A DNA stretch of 64,000 nucleotides, taken from contig NZ_CYTW01000003.1 in NCBI RefSeq assembly GCF_001458215.1, positions 186,001 to 250,000 on the forward strand, in the 5' to 3' direction. The number at the start of each line of letters is the position of its first letter. Positions within the stretch are counted from its first letter, which is position 1. The translations under genes were made by a program, and so were the position numbers. Positions 35,321-44,010 of this stretch are shown one piece after another. The stretch comes from Shimia thalassica. Lineage in GTDB: Bacteria > Pseudomonadota > Alphaproteobacteria > Rhodobacterales > Rhodobacteraceae. The notes under the pieces were generated by a model. That model searched no databases. It saw only the letters and a program-made list of their open reading frames with translations, and had not been told where the DNA came from.

Positions 35321-35536
35321 ATGAAAGAGCTTTTGCGCAGCAACGACCCGACGATCATTGCCTTTGCCTCGGCCCTGCTTCGAGGTGAGGGTATAGACTG
35401 CTTTGAAATGGACGTAAATATGAGCGTACTAGAAGGATCAATTGGTGTTTTCCCACGCCGGTTGATGGTTCCAAGTAATGACCATGCCGCCGCCCTTGTC
35501 GTCATGAAAGACAACGAGATTCCGTTAGGGAAATAG
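35321..35536 (+). CDS. DUF2007-type putative signal-transducing protein
   Basis: 71 residues from the ATG at 35321 (MKELLRSNDPTIIAFASALL). The upstream in-frame ATG adds an unrelated Pro/Cys-rich head and is not favoured. The pattern, helix followed by GIDCFEMD...GVFPRRLMVP and A-x-x-V-M-K-D-N-E, fits DUF2007, a small ferredoxin-like fold with no proven function. It is 6 bases upstream of the methyltransferase gene and probably cotranscribed. Confidence 0.82.
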   Translation: MKELLRSNDPTIIAFASALLRGEGIDCFEMDVNMSVLEGSIGVFPRRLMVPSNDHAAALVVMKDNEIPLGK

Positions 35537-35542
35537 GCACCA

Positions 35543-36292
35543 ATGCAGGTCAGTGAAAATGCGTTCCTGGACGGTCGGCTGACGATCACCCAGCCGTTGA
35601 ACGGATATCGCGCGGGCGTGGATCCGGTGTTTCTTGCGGCGTCTGTGCCTGCACGTGCGGGGCAATCCGTGCTTGAGCTGGGATGTGGTGTCGGAACGGC
35701 CTCACTGTGTCTCGGGTGGCGGGTGCCAGATCTAGAGCTGAGCGGTGTTGAATTGCAGGTGCCTTATGCGGACTTGGCCAAAGCCAATGCCCAAAGGAAT
35801 AACCAAACATTACAGGTGGTCTCGGCGGACCTGTCCGCTTTGCCGGATGAGTTGAAACAACGGCAGTTCGATCACGTAATTGCCAACCCCCCGTATTTTG
35901 ACAGAACCGCCAGCACCGCGGCACGCGATTCCGGACGAGAGGCGGCCTTGGGTGAAAACACGCCGCTGGCGGTCTGGGTCGATACGGCGTCCCGTCGGCT
36001 TGTGTCCAAAGGCTATGCGACATTCATTCATCGCGCGGAACGCTTGCCGGATTTGCTTTTTGCGATGTCGGGGCGTCTTGGGTCTGTTCAGGTGTTGCCG
36101 TTGCAGCCCCGGATCGGGCGTGATGCGAATCTGGTTTTGGTGAGGGCGCGCAAGGGCGGGCGGGCTGATTTTCGCCTACATGCCCCTGTTCTGCTACATG
36201 ATGGCGCGCATCACGAAAGTGACCGCGAAAGCTACACAGCTGCAATCAGAGACGTTCTGAGACACGGTAAAGCTCTGCCATTTCCCGCGTAA
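35543..36292 (+). CDS. TrmN6-like methyltransferase
   Basis: 249 residues. The SAM-binding VLELGCGVGTASLCLG (about 44-59), an acidic GVEL motif and the catalytic NPPY (about 114-117) define an N6-adenine or N5-glutamine methyltransferase. The N-terminal RLTITQPLNGYRAGVDPVFLA matches the tRNA1(Val) A37 N6-methyltransferase (TrmN6/YfiC) family. Substrate assignment is by family only. Confidence 0.88.
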   Translation: MQVSENAFLDGRLTITQPLNGYRAGVDPVFLAASVPARAGQSVLELGCGVGTASLCLGWRVPDLELSGVELQVPYADLAKANAQRNNQTLQVVSADLSALPDELKQRQFDHVIANPPYFDRTASTAARDSGREAALGENTPLAVWVDTASRRLVSKGYATFIHRAERLPDLLFAMSGRLGSVQVLPLQPRIGRDANLVLVRARKGGRADFRLHAPVLLHDGAHHESDRESYTAAIRDVLRHGKALPFPA

Positions 36293-36483
36293 GCAGCCCG
36301 AAAACAACGGGAATCGCAAAATTCCTGAAATGCATAGAAACAAGACAGCTATGTGAACTGGGATATGCCGCTCTGCAATTTAGGCAAACTGCCGCCAAAT
36401 TGATGCGGTTGCAGCGTGACAGCCGAGTTTTTTTGTGCTGCACTACATGTGTTGATTTTACTTTTCTGAGAGGAGGACTGCCA

Positions 36484-36654
36484 ATGAGCGTGAGCTCGCA
36501 TCTGGAAGAACTGAAAAGGAAACACGAAACCCTCTCCGAGCAGGTTGAAGCCGAACAGCGCGCACCCGCTTCGAGCGATTTCGATATTGCAGAAATGAAA
36601 AAGCAGAAACTCAAGCTCAAGGAAGAGATCGAGCGACTTTCGGTCTCGGCTTAA
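36484..36654 (+). CDS. DUF465 (YdcH-like) small protein
   Basis: 56 residues, start fixed by AGGAGG at 36471-36476. SSHLEELKRKHETLSEQVEAEQ followed by MKKQKLKLKEEIERL is the two-helix coiled-coil pattern of YdcH/DUF465 proteins, common and of unknown role. Its stop overlaps the end of the convergent exporter gene. Confidence 0.88.
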   Translation: MSVSSHLEELKRKHETLSEQVEAEQRAPASSDFDIAEMKKQKLKLKEEIERLSVSA

Positions 36655-37514
36655 CTCTTCAAGCTGGCGCGCGCAGCAATAACTGCGCCGCCGGTGATCA
36701 AAAGGGTTGCTGCCCCCAACAACCAACTGGGTTCAGCAATTCCAACAGCTACCAGAACCAGTGTCGACAACAGAGGCGCCGCATAGGATGCCGTGCCCAG
36801 CAATTGAATGTCGCCACGTTTCACACCGATATCCCAGACATAAAAAGCAAGACCAACAGGGCCAAGGCCCAGTGCGATTGCAGATGCCCAGCCCATTGCG
36901 CCAACTGGCCAGACCGTGTCTTCGAAAGCAACGTGCGTGATCGCCGAAAGAATCGCCGTTGCGATGCAGAACACAGCAACAGTTTCGGTCGGCGCATCCC
37001 CAAGACGGCGCGAAAACACCGAGTATCCGGACCAGGTCAGCGCACACAACAGGGCCAGAACATATCCGGGCAGTGCTTCTGCGTTGAACCCGTTGCCGCC
37101 CCCCTGAATGATCAGGGCCGCGCCGAAGAAACCGCATAAGGCCCCGATAAGATGGCCCGCTTTCAAATGTTCTCCGGGAAGAAGCCCTGAAAACAGCACG
37201 ATGAGTAGCGGCCAGAGGTAGGCGATTAATCCCGCCTCGGCCGCGGGCGCCAGTCGAAGCGCGCTAAAATACAGGGCGTGATATCCAAAAAGCCCGAGCG
37301 TGCCAAAGACATACACTTTCCAGCTGACAGCGCGCAGAACAGAAAAGCCGCCATTGCGCATGGTCCAGATCAGCCCGATCGTTCCGCCGATGGTAAAGCA
37401 AATCGCATTCAGCAACAGGGGCGGGGTGGGGGCCGTGCCCACCGTGAACAAAGCCAGCAAGGCCCAAAGAAGGACCGCGACAAATCCTATCGCCGTTGCG
37501 CGCGTGCGGGTCAT
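36651..37514 (-). CDS. DMT/EamA-family transporter
   Basis: 287 residues with about ten hydrophobic segments arranged as two five-helix EamA repeats. The end of the first repeat is YLWPLLIVLFSGLLPGEHL. The overall order resembles the YddG-type amino acid exporters of the drug/metabolite superfamily. It starts within the end of the lysR gene (4-base overlap), so the regulator and transporter are probably one transcript. Confidence 0.87.
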   Translation of the reverse strand: MTRTRATAIGFVAVLLWALLALFTVGTAPTPPLLLNAICFTIGGTIGLIWTMRNGGFSVLRAVSWKVYVFGTLGLFGYHALYFSALRLAPAAEAGLIAYLWPLLIVLFSGLLPGEHLKAGHLIGALCGFFGAALIIQGGGNGFNAEALPGYVLALLCALTWSGYSVFSRRLGDAPTETVAVFCIATAILSAITHVAFEDTVWPVGAMGWASAIALGLGPVGLAFYVWDIGVKRGDIQLLGTASYAAPLLSTLVLVAVGIAEPSWLLGAATLLITGGAVIAARASLKS

Positions 37515-38461
37515 GGTGGGGGAATGTCCTCAATTGGGGTGATATTTAATGTGCGGGTTACAGATGATAGTTTGCCAATTTCGTCAAGCACCCATTCACG
37601 GAAAGCAGCAATATGCGGACGGTCTTCTGTGCCTTCCTGACACAGGAACCGAAACCGGGCCTGAAGCCCGATTGCGCGCCCGTACGGGGCGATCAGACGC
37701 CCTTCACTGATGTCTTTGACGACCAGGGCGCGGCGGGCCAAGGCGACACCTGCGCCGGCCAGCGCGGCATCTACCGCGTGATCGGCACCTGTGAACCTTG
37801 GTCCATGGGTTGCATCAATGTCCAAATCCATCATCCGAAACCATGCCGCCCAGTCGCTGCGGGGGGTTAGAAACGAAATTGAATCATCGTGGATGAGATT
37901 TGCGTCCTTGAGGCTGTCTGCGGTTGGGTAGCGTTCCGCCAACTCAGGCGTCATAACGGGTGTCACCCATTCGTTTGCCAAGGGCAAAGACCATAGTCCC
38001 GGCTCCGGTTTTTCCATCCCGAAACGGATCGCAACATCCACTTCGTCACGCCCGAAATCCAAGGCGCGCAACGTGGCCGAGAATCGCAGGTCGATATCAG
38101 GATAGGCGCGCACGAATTCATAAAATCTCGGGGCCAGCCATTTGGCTGTGAAAGCAGGGCCCGCGGTGACGATGAGAGTCGTTTCGTTTGTAATCCTTCG
38201 GGTCGCACGCCACGCGTTGTGCAGGGTTTGAAACCCTTCTGACATCCCCGGGGCCAGCGTGCGACCGGCCTCGGTCAATTCAACAGCGCGGTTCAGGCGT
38301 CGAAACACAGGTGTGCCCAGATGCTCTTCCAGAGATTTGATCTGAAAGGACAGCGCAGCCGGGGTCACATGCAGTTCCTCTGCGGCTTTGGCAAAGGACA
38401 TGTGTCTGGCAGCGGCTTCAAAGGCGCGAAGGGCGGTGAGCGGCGGAAGGTGATCAGTCAT
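37511..38461 (-). CDS. LysR-family transcriptional regulator (GcvA-like)
   Basis: 316 residues from the ATG at 38461; a TTG five codons upstream lies inside a perfect inverted repeat and is not favoured. The N-terminal winged helix LTALRAFEAAARHMSFAKAAEELHVTPAALSFQIKSLE (split: LTALRAFEAA then MSFAKAAEELHVT) and the inducer-binding domain with FGRDEVDVAIRFG resemble GcvA-type regulators. No Shine-Dalgarno sequence precedes the ATG; the dyad at 38462-38486 touches it. Autoregulation and control of the overlapping exporter gene are likely. Confidence 0.92.
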   Translation of the reverse strand: MTDHLPPLTALRAFEAAARHMSFAKAAEELHVTPAALSFQIKSLEEHLGTPVFRRLNRAVELTEAGRTLAPGMSEGFQTLHNAWRATRRITNETTLIVTAGPAFTAKWLAPRFYEFVRAYPDIDLRFSATLRALDFGRDEVDVAIRFGMEKPEPGLWSLPLANEWVTPVMTPELAERYPTADSLKDANLIHDDSISFLTPRSDWAAWFRMMDLDIDATHGPRFTGADHAVDAALAGAGVALARRALVVKDISEGRLIAPYGRAIGLQARFRFLCQEGTEDRPHIAAFREWVLDEIGKLSSVTRTLNITPIEDIPPP

Positions 38462-38486
38462 TTCAGTTAAATACAATTTAACTGAA
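38462..38486. promoter_or_regulatory. Perfect 25-bp dyad at the lysR start codon
   Basis: TTCAGTTAAAT - ACA - ATTTAACTGAA, 11-base perfect arms. It directly abuts the lysR ATG (38461) on the minus strand and lies 86 bases upstream of the small plus-strand gene at 38572. It fits a LysR-type binding site. Confidence 0.8.
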
Positions 38487-38571
38487 GGGGTGAAAAGTCT
38501 CGTTTGTATGAATTGAACCGCATCTGCATATTGGTATCAGTTCAATGATACTTGCCCCAGGAGGTTCCGCC

Positions 38572-38730
38572 ATGATTGAATCCGCACAAAACGCCCGTAT
38601 GCAAGAAGCTTTTGAAATTGCTCATGCGGAACGCGCACAGGCCTTTGCCAACATTTTCTCTTGGTTGTTCAAGTCACGCTCTGCCCCGCTGAACCAAACG
38701 GTTCTTACGGAGCCTTCCCGCTGCGCCTAA
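38572..38730 (+). CDS. 52-residue protein divergent from lysR
   Basis: The start is fixed by AGGAGG at 38559-38564. The peptide has an N-terminal helix with ARMQEAFEIAHAERAQAFANIFSW and a basic, hydrophobic centre (LFKSRS), ending in a polar tail. This resembles the short DUF1127/RSP_7527-type proteins common in Rhodobacteraceae, by pattern only. Such proteins are often strongly expressed and regulatory. The divergent LysR regulator and the dyad between them suggest regulated expression. Confidence 0.78.
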   Translation: MIESAQNARMQEAFEIAHAERAQAFANIFSWLFKSRSAPLNQTVLTEPSRCA

Positions 38731-38754
38731 ACCGCCAGGCACTTACGGGATTTT

Positions 38755-38787
38755 ACACGGGGGACATCCCAAGGGTGTGCCCCGTGT
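38755..38787 (+). terminator. Stem-loop after the 52-residue gene
   Basis: ACACGGGG pairs with CCCCGTGT across 17 bases that contain a smaller CATCCC/GGGTG pairing. GCTGTTTC follows; the T run is weak. Confidence 0.6.
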
Positions 38788-38884
38788 GCTGTTTCAAACG
38801 CATACTAGACTGTTAAACCGGCGAGTTTTGGGACCACTGGCGCCCTAACAGCCAAATCACAGTCTGATTTGCGAACAGATCGAT

Positions 38885-40003
38885 TTAGAAGTCATACTTC
38901 ACAGCGAACTGAACCCTGTTGGCTTCAAAACTGTTTCCGTCACCCTGTTTGCGATCTCCGGTAAAATACTCGAGCATCAGCGTGGTGTTCTTTTGCACTT
39001 TGTAAAACGCGGATAGGTGAACCGACGTCAAGCTATCCGTGTCTGTTCCCGATGATTGATCCAAGGACACCCAGCTGCCTGTTGCGGCGAGTTTCAGCTT
39101 ATCATTCACTTGGTGCGCGACGGTTACGGCGACCGCATCCGTGCCAACGGCGTTGCCGCCAATCGAAAGGGCCGTTCCGGTGAGACCCGCCGCAAGAACG
39201 TCGGCAATCCCTTCACCCGTGGTGTAGTTCAGCTTGACGGTGCCGCCATGCCAAGGGTTCAGCACGGTTGAAAGATTAAGACCCCAGCCGTCAACTTGGG
39301 AGCCGCCGACCATCGTATCGCGGGTCATGGCCGAGGCGCGGACCATTCCGGACTTGAAGCCATATCGGGCTGCGATGGTCAGCATATAGTCGTCATCGTT
39401 GCTGACATCTTCTTCGATTGAGGCAGACAGCGTGGTATTCTTGATGCCGCTGTAAGTGTATCTGATTTGGGGAAGGCGCGCGAAAGGCACGGCACCAGAG
39501 CCTTGGAAATCTACAGTGTCCGCGAGGTTTTCAACGGACATGAAGTTGGTCCAGTTCTGGCCCACGATGACGCCGTACCAATCGATATAGGCATGGCGCC
39601 AGCGCAGGCTGGTGTCCGCGCCGTAAAAATCCCCTTCCAGCCGTGCGAAAAATCCGTTCGGCCCGTCCACTTTCAGGCCGATGCGGGTTTCGTCCAACTG
39701 TTGATTGTCAAAGCTTCCGGCGGCTGGCCCACCGGGAAGGCCGATCGATTTGATGGACGAGGTCGTGCGCCCAAGATCGTAGCCGTCATCCCAGAGGAAG
39801 TCCGCTTTGACATAGCCATACAGAGTTGCGGAATACCCGCTGCCTAGATTGAAGGTCAGAGGCGATTTTTCTGCGTCAGAGGCGGCGGCGTTCTGGGGTG
39901 TCGACAATAAACAAACCGCTGACAGGGCCAGTGCGGAGCCGGTTTGAAGGAAACGGAAAGGGGTTGGGTTTTGTCCGCTAAACGGTGTGCCTTTATGCGT
40001 CAC
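38885..40003 (-). CDS. Outer-membrane porin (DcaP-like)
   Basis: 372 residues. A signal peptide (cleavage near AAA-SD, about residue 42) is preceded by an unusually long polar head. The mature part alternates short beta-strand patterns, starts TLYGYVKADFLWDD and ends with the C-terminal Phe (VKYDF) needed for outer-membrane assembly. LPQIRYTYSG and the overall plan resemble DcaP-type trimeric porins, which take up small acids. Monocistronic by context; substrate unknown. Confidence 0.88.
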   Translation of the reverse strand: MTHKGTPFSGQNPTPFRFLQTGSALALSAVCLLSTPQNAAASDAEKSPLTFNLGSGYSATLYGYVKADFLWDDGYDLGRTTSSIKSIGLPGGPAAGSFDNQQLDETRIGLKVDGPNGFFARLEGDFYGADTSLRWRHAYIDWYGVIVGQNWTNFMSVENLADTVDFQGSGAVPFARLPQIRYTYSGIKNTTLSASIEEDVSNDDDYMLTIAARYGFKSGMVRASAMTRDTMVGGSQVDGWGLNLSTVLNPWHGGTVKLNYTTGEGIADVLAAGLTGTALSIGGNAVGTDAVAVTVAHQVNDKLKLAATGSWVSLDQSSGTDTDSLTSVHLSAFYKVQKNTTLMLEYFTGDRKQGDGNSFEANRVQFAVKYDF

Positions 40004-40181
40004 GACAGAGCCTCCTTGTCAAAGCGATTGGTCATTCCCAAAAGCCTAGGCGGCAAAACCAGCTTCACAAAGGACGAAATATCTTAATTTTCGTGCAGTG
40101 TTGTTTCTGCAATCGCGGGACAGCAGCAAAAACTGGGCCATTCCAAGAGCGACCAGCGCGAAACCTCTTGTCCAAAAAATG

Positions 40182-40207
40182 AAAAAAGGCCGCCCAAACG
40201 GGCGACC
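40182..40207 (-). terminator. Terminator after phaB
   Basis: On the minus strand GGTCGCCC-GTTT-GGGCGGCC (one mismatch) is followed by six T. Confidence 0.87.
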
Positions 40208-40234
40208 TCAAATGCGTTTGGCTTGTCTTCGAAA

Positions 40235-40960
40235 TTAGACGAAGAACTGTGCGCCGTTGGCCGAGATGGTCGAGCCAGAGATGAAGCCCGCGTCGTCAGA
40301 CACAAGGAAGGCCACACAGCGTGCGATTTCTTCCGGCTCACCCAGACGACCAACGGGGATCTGTGGGATGATGGCTTCGTTCAGGACCTTCTCGGGGATC
40401 GCGCGGACCATTTCGGTGCCGATGTAGCCAGGGCAAACAGCGTTGGCTGTGATGCCTGCGCGTGCGCCTTCCTGAGCCAGCGATTTGATGATGCCAAGGT
40501 CACCAGCTTTGGTTGCGGCATAGTTCACCTGAGCGAACTGACCTTTTTGACCGTTGATCGACGAGATCACAACGACGCGGCCAAATTTGCGCTCGCGCAT
40601 GCCGGGCCAGATCGGGTGAACGGTGTTGAACACGCCGGTCAGGTTAGTGTCGATGACTTCCTGCCACTGTTGTGGGGTCATCTTGTGGAAAGGGGCGTCA
40701 CGGGTGATGCCAGCGTTGGCAACAACAACTTCGATGGGGCCCAGTTCTTCTTCGACCTTGGCAATACCTGCAGCGGACGATTCGTAATCGCCAACGTTCC
40801 ATTTGTAGGTCTTGATGCCGGTCTCTTCGGTGAACTTTGCCGCGGCTTCGTCGTTGCCAGCATAGGTGGCTGCAACTGTGTAACCTTCAGCTTGCAGTTT
40901 CTTCGAAATGGCTTCGCCGATACCGCGCGAACCGCCGGTTACGAGTGCTACTCTTCCCAT
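40235..40960 (-). CDS. phaB: Acetoacetyl-CoA reductase (NADPH)
   Basis: 241 residues, short-chain dehydrogenase. GGSRGIG (9-15) binds the nucleotide, and Ser134, Tyr147 and Lys151 form the catalytic set (SSINGQKG and NYAATK). It reduces acetoacetyl-CoA to (R)-3-hydroxybutyryl-CoA, the monomer for polyhydroxybutyrate. The phaA gene lies upstream on the same strand, but about 190 bases with a hairpin separate them, so phaB may also have its own promoter. No synthase (phaC) is in the window. Confidence 0.96.
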   Translation of the reverse strand: MGRVALVTGGSRGIGEAISKKLQAEGYTVAATYAGNDEAAAKFTEETGIKTYKWNVGDYESSAAGIAKVEEELGPIEVVVANAGITRDAPFHKMTPQQWQEVIDTNLTGVFNTVHPIWPGMRERKFGRVVVISSINGQKGQFAQVNYAATKAGDLGIIKSLAQEGARAGITANAVCPGYIGTEMVRAIPEKVLNEAIIPQIPVGRLGEPEEIARCVAFLVSDDAGFISGSTISANGAQFFV

Positions 40961-41107
40961 GGTATTCTCCAGTCTGGTGTGGGTCTTCAGGTAATTCTGT
41001 TACGCAGAAAAAGCGGAATGTGCAATATTGTTGCGCGAGCATTTTGCCGCAATGCAGCTTTTTCTGGCAAATTGATGTGAAAAAAACGTGTCACTGGTAA
41101 AAGAAAA

Positions 41108-41125
41108 GGCGCCGATTTCGGCGCC
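41108..41125 (-). terminator. Hairpin between phaA and phaB
   Basis: GGCGCC-GATTTC-GGCGCC, followed on the minus strand by TTTTCTTTT. It should reduce read-through from phaA into phaB. Confidence 0.8.
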
Positions 41126-41153
41126 CTTTCAAGAATCATCTTAATAAGGGCAC

Positions 41154-42329
41154 TTAGGGGCGCTCAAGGCACATGGCCACGCCCATGCCGCCACCGATGC
41201 AGAGGGTTGCGAGACCCTTTTTGGCACCGCGACGTTTCATTTCGAACAACAGCGTGTTCAGAACGCGCGCACCGGACGCACCGATCGGGTGACCGATCGC
41301 AATGGCGCCGCCGTTTACGTTCACAATCGCCGGATCCCAGCCCATGTCTTTGTTGACTGCACAAGCCTGTGCCGCGAACGCTTCGTTAGCTTCAACAAGG
41401 TCCAGATCGCCAGCCGACCAGCCTGCTTTGTCCAGAGCTTTGCGCGAGGCATAGATCGGACCAACACCCATGATGGAAGGGTCAAGACCAGCAGTTGCAT
41501 AAGACGCGATGCGGGCCAATGGCTCGATGCCGCGCTTTTCTGCTTCTTCAGCGGTCATCAGCAACGCACCAGCAGCACCGTCGTTCAGGCCCGAAGCGTT
41601 AGCAGCGGTTACTGTTCCGTCTTTGGTGAAGGCCGGGCGCATTTTTGCCATCGCTTCAAGAGTTGCGCCGTGACGGATGTATTCGTCCTGATCAACAACG
41701 ATGTCGCCTTTGCGTGTTTTCACGGTAAACGGCGCGATTTCGTCAGCGAATTTGCCAGCTTTTTGAGCGGCTTCCGCTTTGTTTTGCGATCCAACAGCGA
41801 ATTCGTCCTGCATGTCGCGGCTGATCTGCCACTGCTCTGCAACGTTTTCGGCTGTTTGACCCATGTGATAGCCGTTGAAGGCATCCCACAGACCGTCGCG
41901 GATCATCGAGTCGATGTATTTTACATCACCCATTTTTGTGCCGGCACGCAGATGGGCAACGTGGGGCGAAAGGGTCATGTTTTCTTGTCCACCAGCGGCT
42001 ACAATCGCGGCATCTCCCAGTTGGATGTGCTGTGCTGCAAGAGCAACGGCACGAAGGCCCGAACCACAAACCTGGTTGATACCCCAAGCGGCGCTTTCTT
42101 TTGCAAAGCCTGCATTGATGTGCGCCTGACGTGCAGGGTTCTGGCCTTGGCCACCGGTCAACACTTGACCCAGAATGGTTTCTGACACTTCGGTTGCGTC
42201 GACACCTGCGCGCTCGACCAGTGCTTTCAGCATGGTTGCGCCCAGATCATGTGCGGGAGTGTTGGCGAAAGATCCGCCAAAGCTGCCGACAGCTGTCCGT
42301 GCTGCCGAGGCGATAACTACGTTGGTCAT
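41154..42329 (-). CDS. phaA: Acetyl-CoA acetyltransferase (thiolase)
   Basis: 391 residues from the ATG at 42329 ([15 protein letters not shown]); a longer reading adds ten atypical residues. The nucleophile is Cys88 in [21 protein letters not shown] and CIGGGMGVA carry the catalytic His and second Cys. It condenses two acetyl-CoA to acetoacetyl-CoA, supplying the reductase encoded downstream. The pair feeds polyhydroxybutyrate storage and may also work in butyrate-level catabolism. Confidence 0.96.
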   Translation of the reverse strand: MTNVVIASAARTAVGSFGGSFANTPAHDLGATMLKALVERAGVDATEVSETILGQVLTGGQGQNPARQAHINAGFAKESAAWGINQVCGSGLRAVALAAQHIQLGDAAIVAAGGQENMTLSPHVAHLRAGTKMGDVKYIDSMIRDGLWDAFNGYHMGQTAENVAEQWQISRDMQDEFAVGSQNKAEAAQKAGKFADEIAPFTVKTRKGDIVVDQDEYIRHGATLEAMAKMRPAFTKDGTVTAANASGLNDGAAGALLMTAEEAEKRGIEPLARIASYATAGLDPSIMGVGPIYASRKALDKAGWSAGDLDLVEANEAFAAQACAVNKDMGWDPAIVNVNGGAIAIGHPIGASGARVLNTLLFEMKRRGAKKGLATLCIGGGMGVAMCLERP

Positions 42330-42478
42330 ATGTTTTTCCTCTACCAAATGACTGGCCAAAAGGTGTTGGGAATGCGCTCGGAATGCAAGCGATCATTCCC
42401 GCCTTTGTCGCGTTCCTTACTAGATTCGCCGCATTGCGGCAACGGACAGCATGTCTCAGGCGAAAGATAGTTGCGTTG

Positions 42479-43321
42479 TTACGCGGCGCTTTTGTTCTTT
42501 TTTTTCTCTTTCCAGGGTGGCGTTACGGAAGGCGATCCAAACAGAAATCCTTGCAGGCAATCGAACCCCAAGTCGCGCAATACCTCTGCGTCTTTGGGTG
42601 TTTCGACGCGACCTGCCACTGTGTAGATGTCAAACTGATTGCCCAGAAAGGCAATTGATTTCGCGATGATCTGGTTTTCGCTGTCTGTGTGGATATTCTT
42701 GGTAAACTGGCCGTCCAGTTTGAGAATGTCGAAATAGAAATCCTTGAACACGCGAAAAGATGTCTTGCCCGCGCCATAGTCATCTAGGGCAAAGGAAACC
42801 CCCTGAAGTTGGAGGTCATCCATGAAATCCGCCACGATTTCTGGCAGCTCGTTCACAGAGCTTTCCGAGATTTCCAGAATAAGCCGGTCCGCAATGTCGG
42901 GCCAACGTTTCAACCCTCTTCGAAAGCTGTTCATCCAGCGCGAGTATCCGATCGACCGGCCGGACATGTTGATGGATAATCTGATCGTTGGCTGGGTGCC
43001 AAGGGTGTGCAGACCCAGTTCCAGCGCGAGGCAATCGAGCTGTCGGCCAAGGTCGGTATGCGCGACCGCTCCCATGAAATCCTTGGCGGGAATCACGCGA
43101 CCGGTTTCATCCAGAACACGGATCAGGCCCTCGTAGAAGACGGGCTTTTTCGTATCTTTTGCACTGACCACGGGTTGGTACGCCAATCGCACCTGTTTGT
43201 GTTCGATCGCCTCTTTGACCATGTCCATTGTGGTGCCGTCCCTTGAGTGTACAGCAGACTCCAGCGGGCTGGTTTGACCCTCTGGTATATTGGCGAAACG
43301 GCCCTTTCTTTTGTGGCGCAT
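42479..43321 (-). CDS. EAL-domain protein, probably impaired phosphodiesterase
   Basis: 280 residues, a single EAL domain with a 30-residue basic head; no sensor or GGDEF domain. EAL proteins hydrolyse c-di-GMP. Conserved ligands found: Glu64 (EGL instead of EAL), Asn118, Glu150, Asp180-Asp181 (DDYGAG), Lys201, Gln257. The Glu that normally lies 20 residues before the Gln, in AEGVET, is Gly237 (VAGRVET). In RocR the matching Glu352 is needed for activity. It may bind rather than degrade c-di-GMP. Confidence 0.88.
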   Translation of the reverse strand: MRHKRKGRFANIPEGQTSPLESAVHSRDGTTMDMVKEAIEHKQVRLAYQPVVSAKDTKKPVFYEGLIRVLDETGRVIPAKDFMGAVAHTDLGRQLDCLALELGLHTLGTQPTIRLSINMSGRSIGYSRWMNSFRRGLKRWPDIADRLILEISESSVNELPEIVADFMDDLQLQGVSFALDDYGAGKTSFRVFKDFYFDILKLDGQFTKNIHTDSENQIIAKSIAFLGNQFDIYTVAGRVETPKDAEVLRDLGFDCLQGFLFGSPSVTPPWKEKKKNKSAA

Positions 43322-43421
43322 CTGGCAAGCTCCTGTAGCGATCTTCGCCAGAATGTTGCCTAATGTCTGAAGGGCTGCTTAACGTGGGACTTTGTCTCAA
43401 ACTTGATTGAAAGATAGGTAA

Positions 43422-44009
43422 ATGGGTGAACGATGTGGTTGGGCCGGGTCAGAGCAGATCTATACAGATTACCACGACACCGAATGGGGTGTGCCGGAAT
43501 ATGACAGCCGCGCGCTCTGGGAAAAGCTAATTCTCGACGGGTTTCAGGCAGGGTTGAGCTGGATCACGATCCTCAAAAAACGAGACAACTTTCGCGAGGC
43601 TTTTCAAGGATTTGATCCCAACATTATCGCGGATTGGGGAGAGGAAGATGTGCTTCGACTTCTTGGAAATTCCGGCATTGTCCGGCACCGTGGCAAGATA
43701 GAGGCCACAATCGGGAATGCACGTGCCTGGCAGGTGATTGAAGCACGGGAAGGGTTCGATCATTTCCTGTGGAAGTACGTCGACTTCAAACCCCTGCAAA
43801 ACCGGTGGGAGACGTTGGATGATGTCCCGACACAAACAGCTTTATCCCAACAAATTTCGAAAGATTTGAAGAAAGAAGGGTTCCGCTTCTGTGGCCCGAC
43901 AATCGTTTACGCCTTTATGGAGGCTTGCGGGCTGATCAATGATCACCTTGTCGGATGCCCTTGCCATGACAAAGTCGTGGCGATGGAGCGCCCGTTCAGA
44001 GCGCTATGA
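43422..44009 (+). CDS. tag: DNA-3-methyladenine glycosylase I
   Basis: 195 residues. RCGWAG at the N-terminus, YHDTEWGVPEYD, FQAGLSWITILKKRDNFR and the C-terminal HLVGCPCH contain the HhH-family pocket and the Cys/His zinc site of Tag. It removes 3-methyladenine from alkylated DNA. The gene converges directly with the next minus-strand gene (1-base gap). Confidence 0.96.
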   Translation: MGERCGWAGSEQIYTDYHDTEWGVPEYDSRALWEKLILDGFQAGLSWITILKKRDNFREAFQGFDPNIIADWGEEDVLRLLGNSGIVRHRGKIEATIGNARAWQVIEAREGFDHFLWKYVDFKPLQNRWETLDDVPTQTALSQQISKDLKKEGFRFCGPTIVYAFMEACGLINDHLVGCPCHDKVVAMERPFRAL

Positions 44010-44010
44010 T

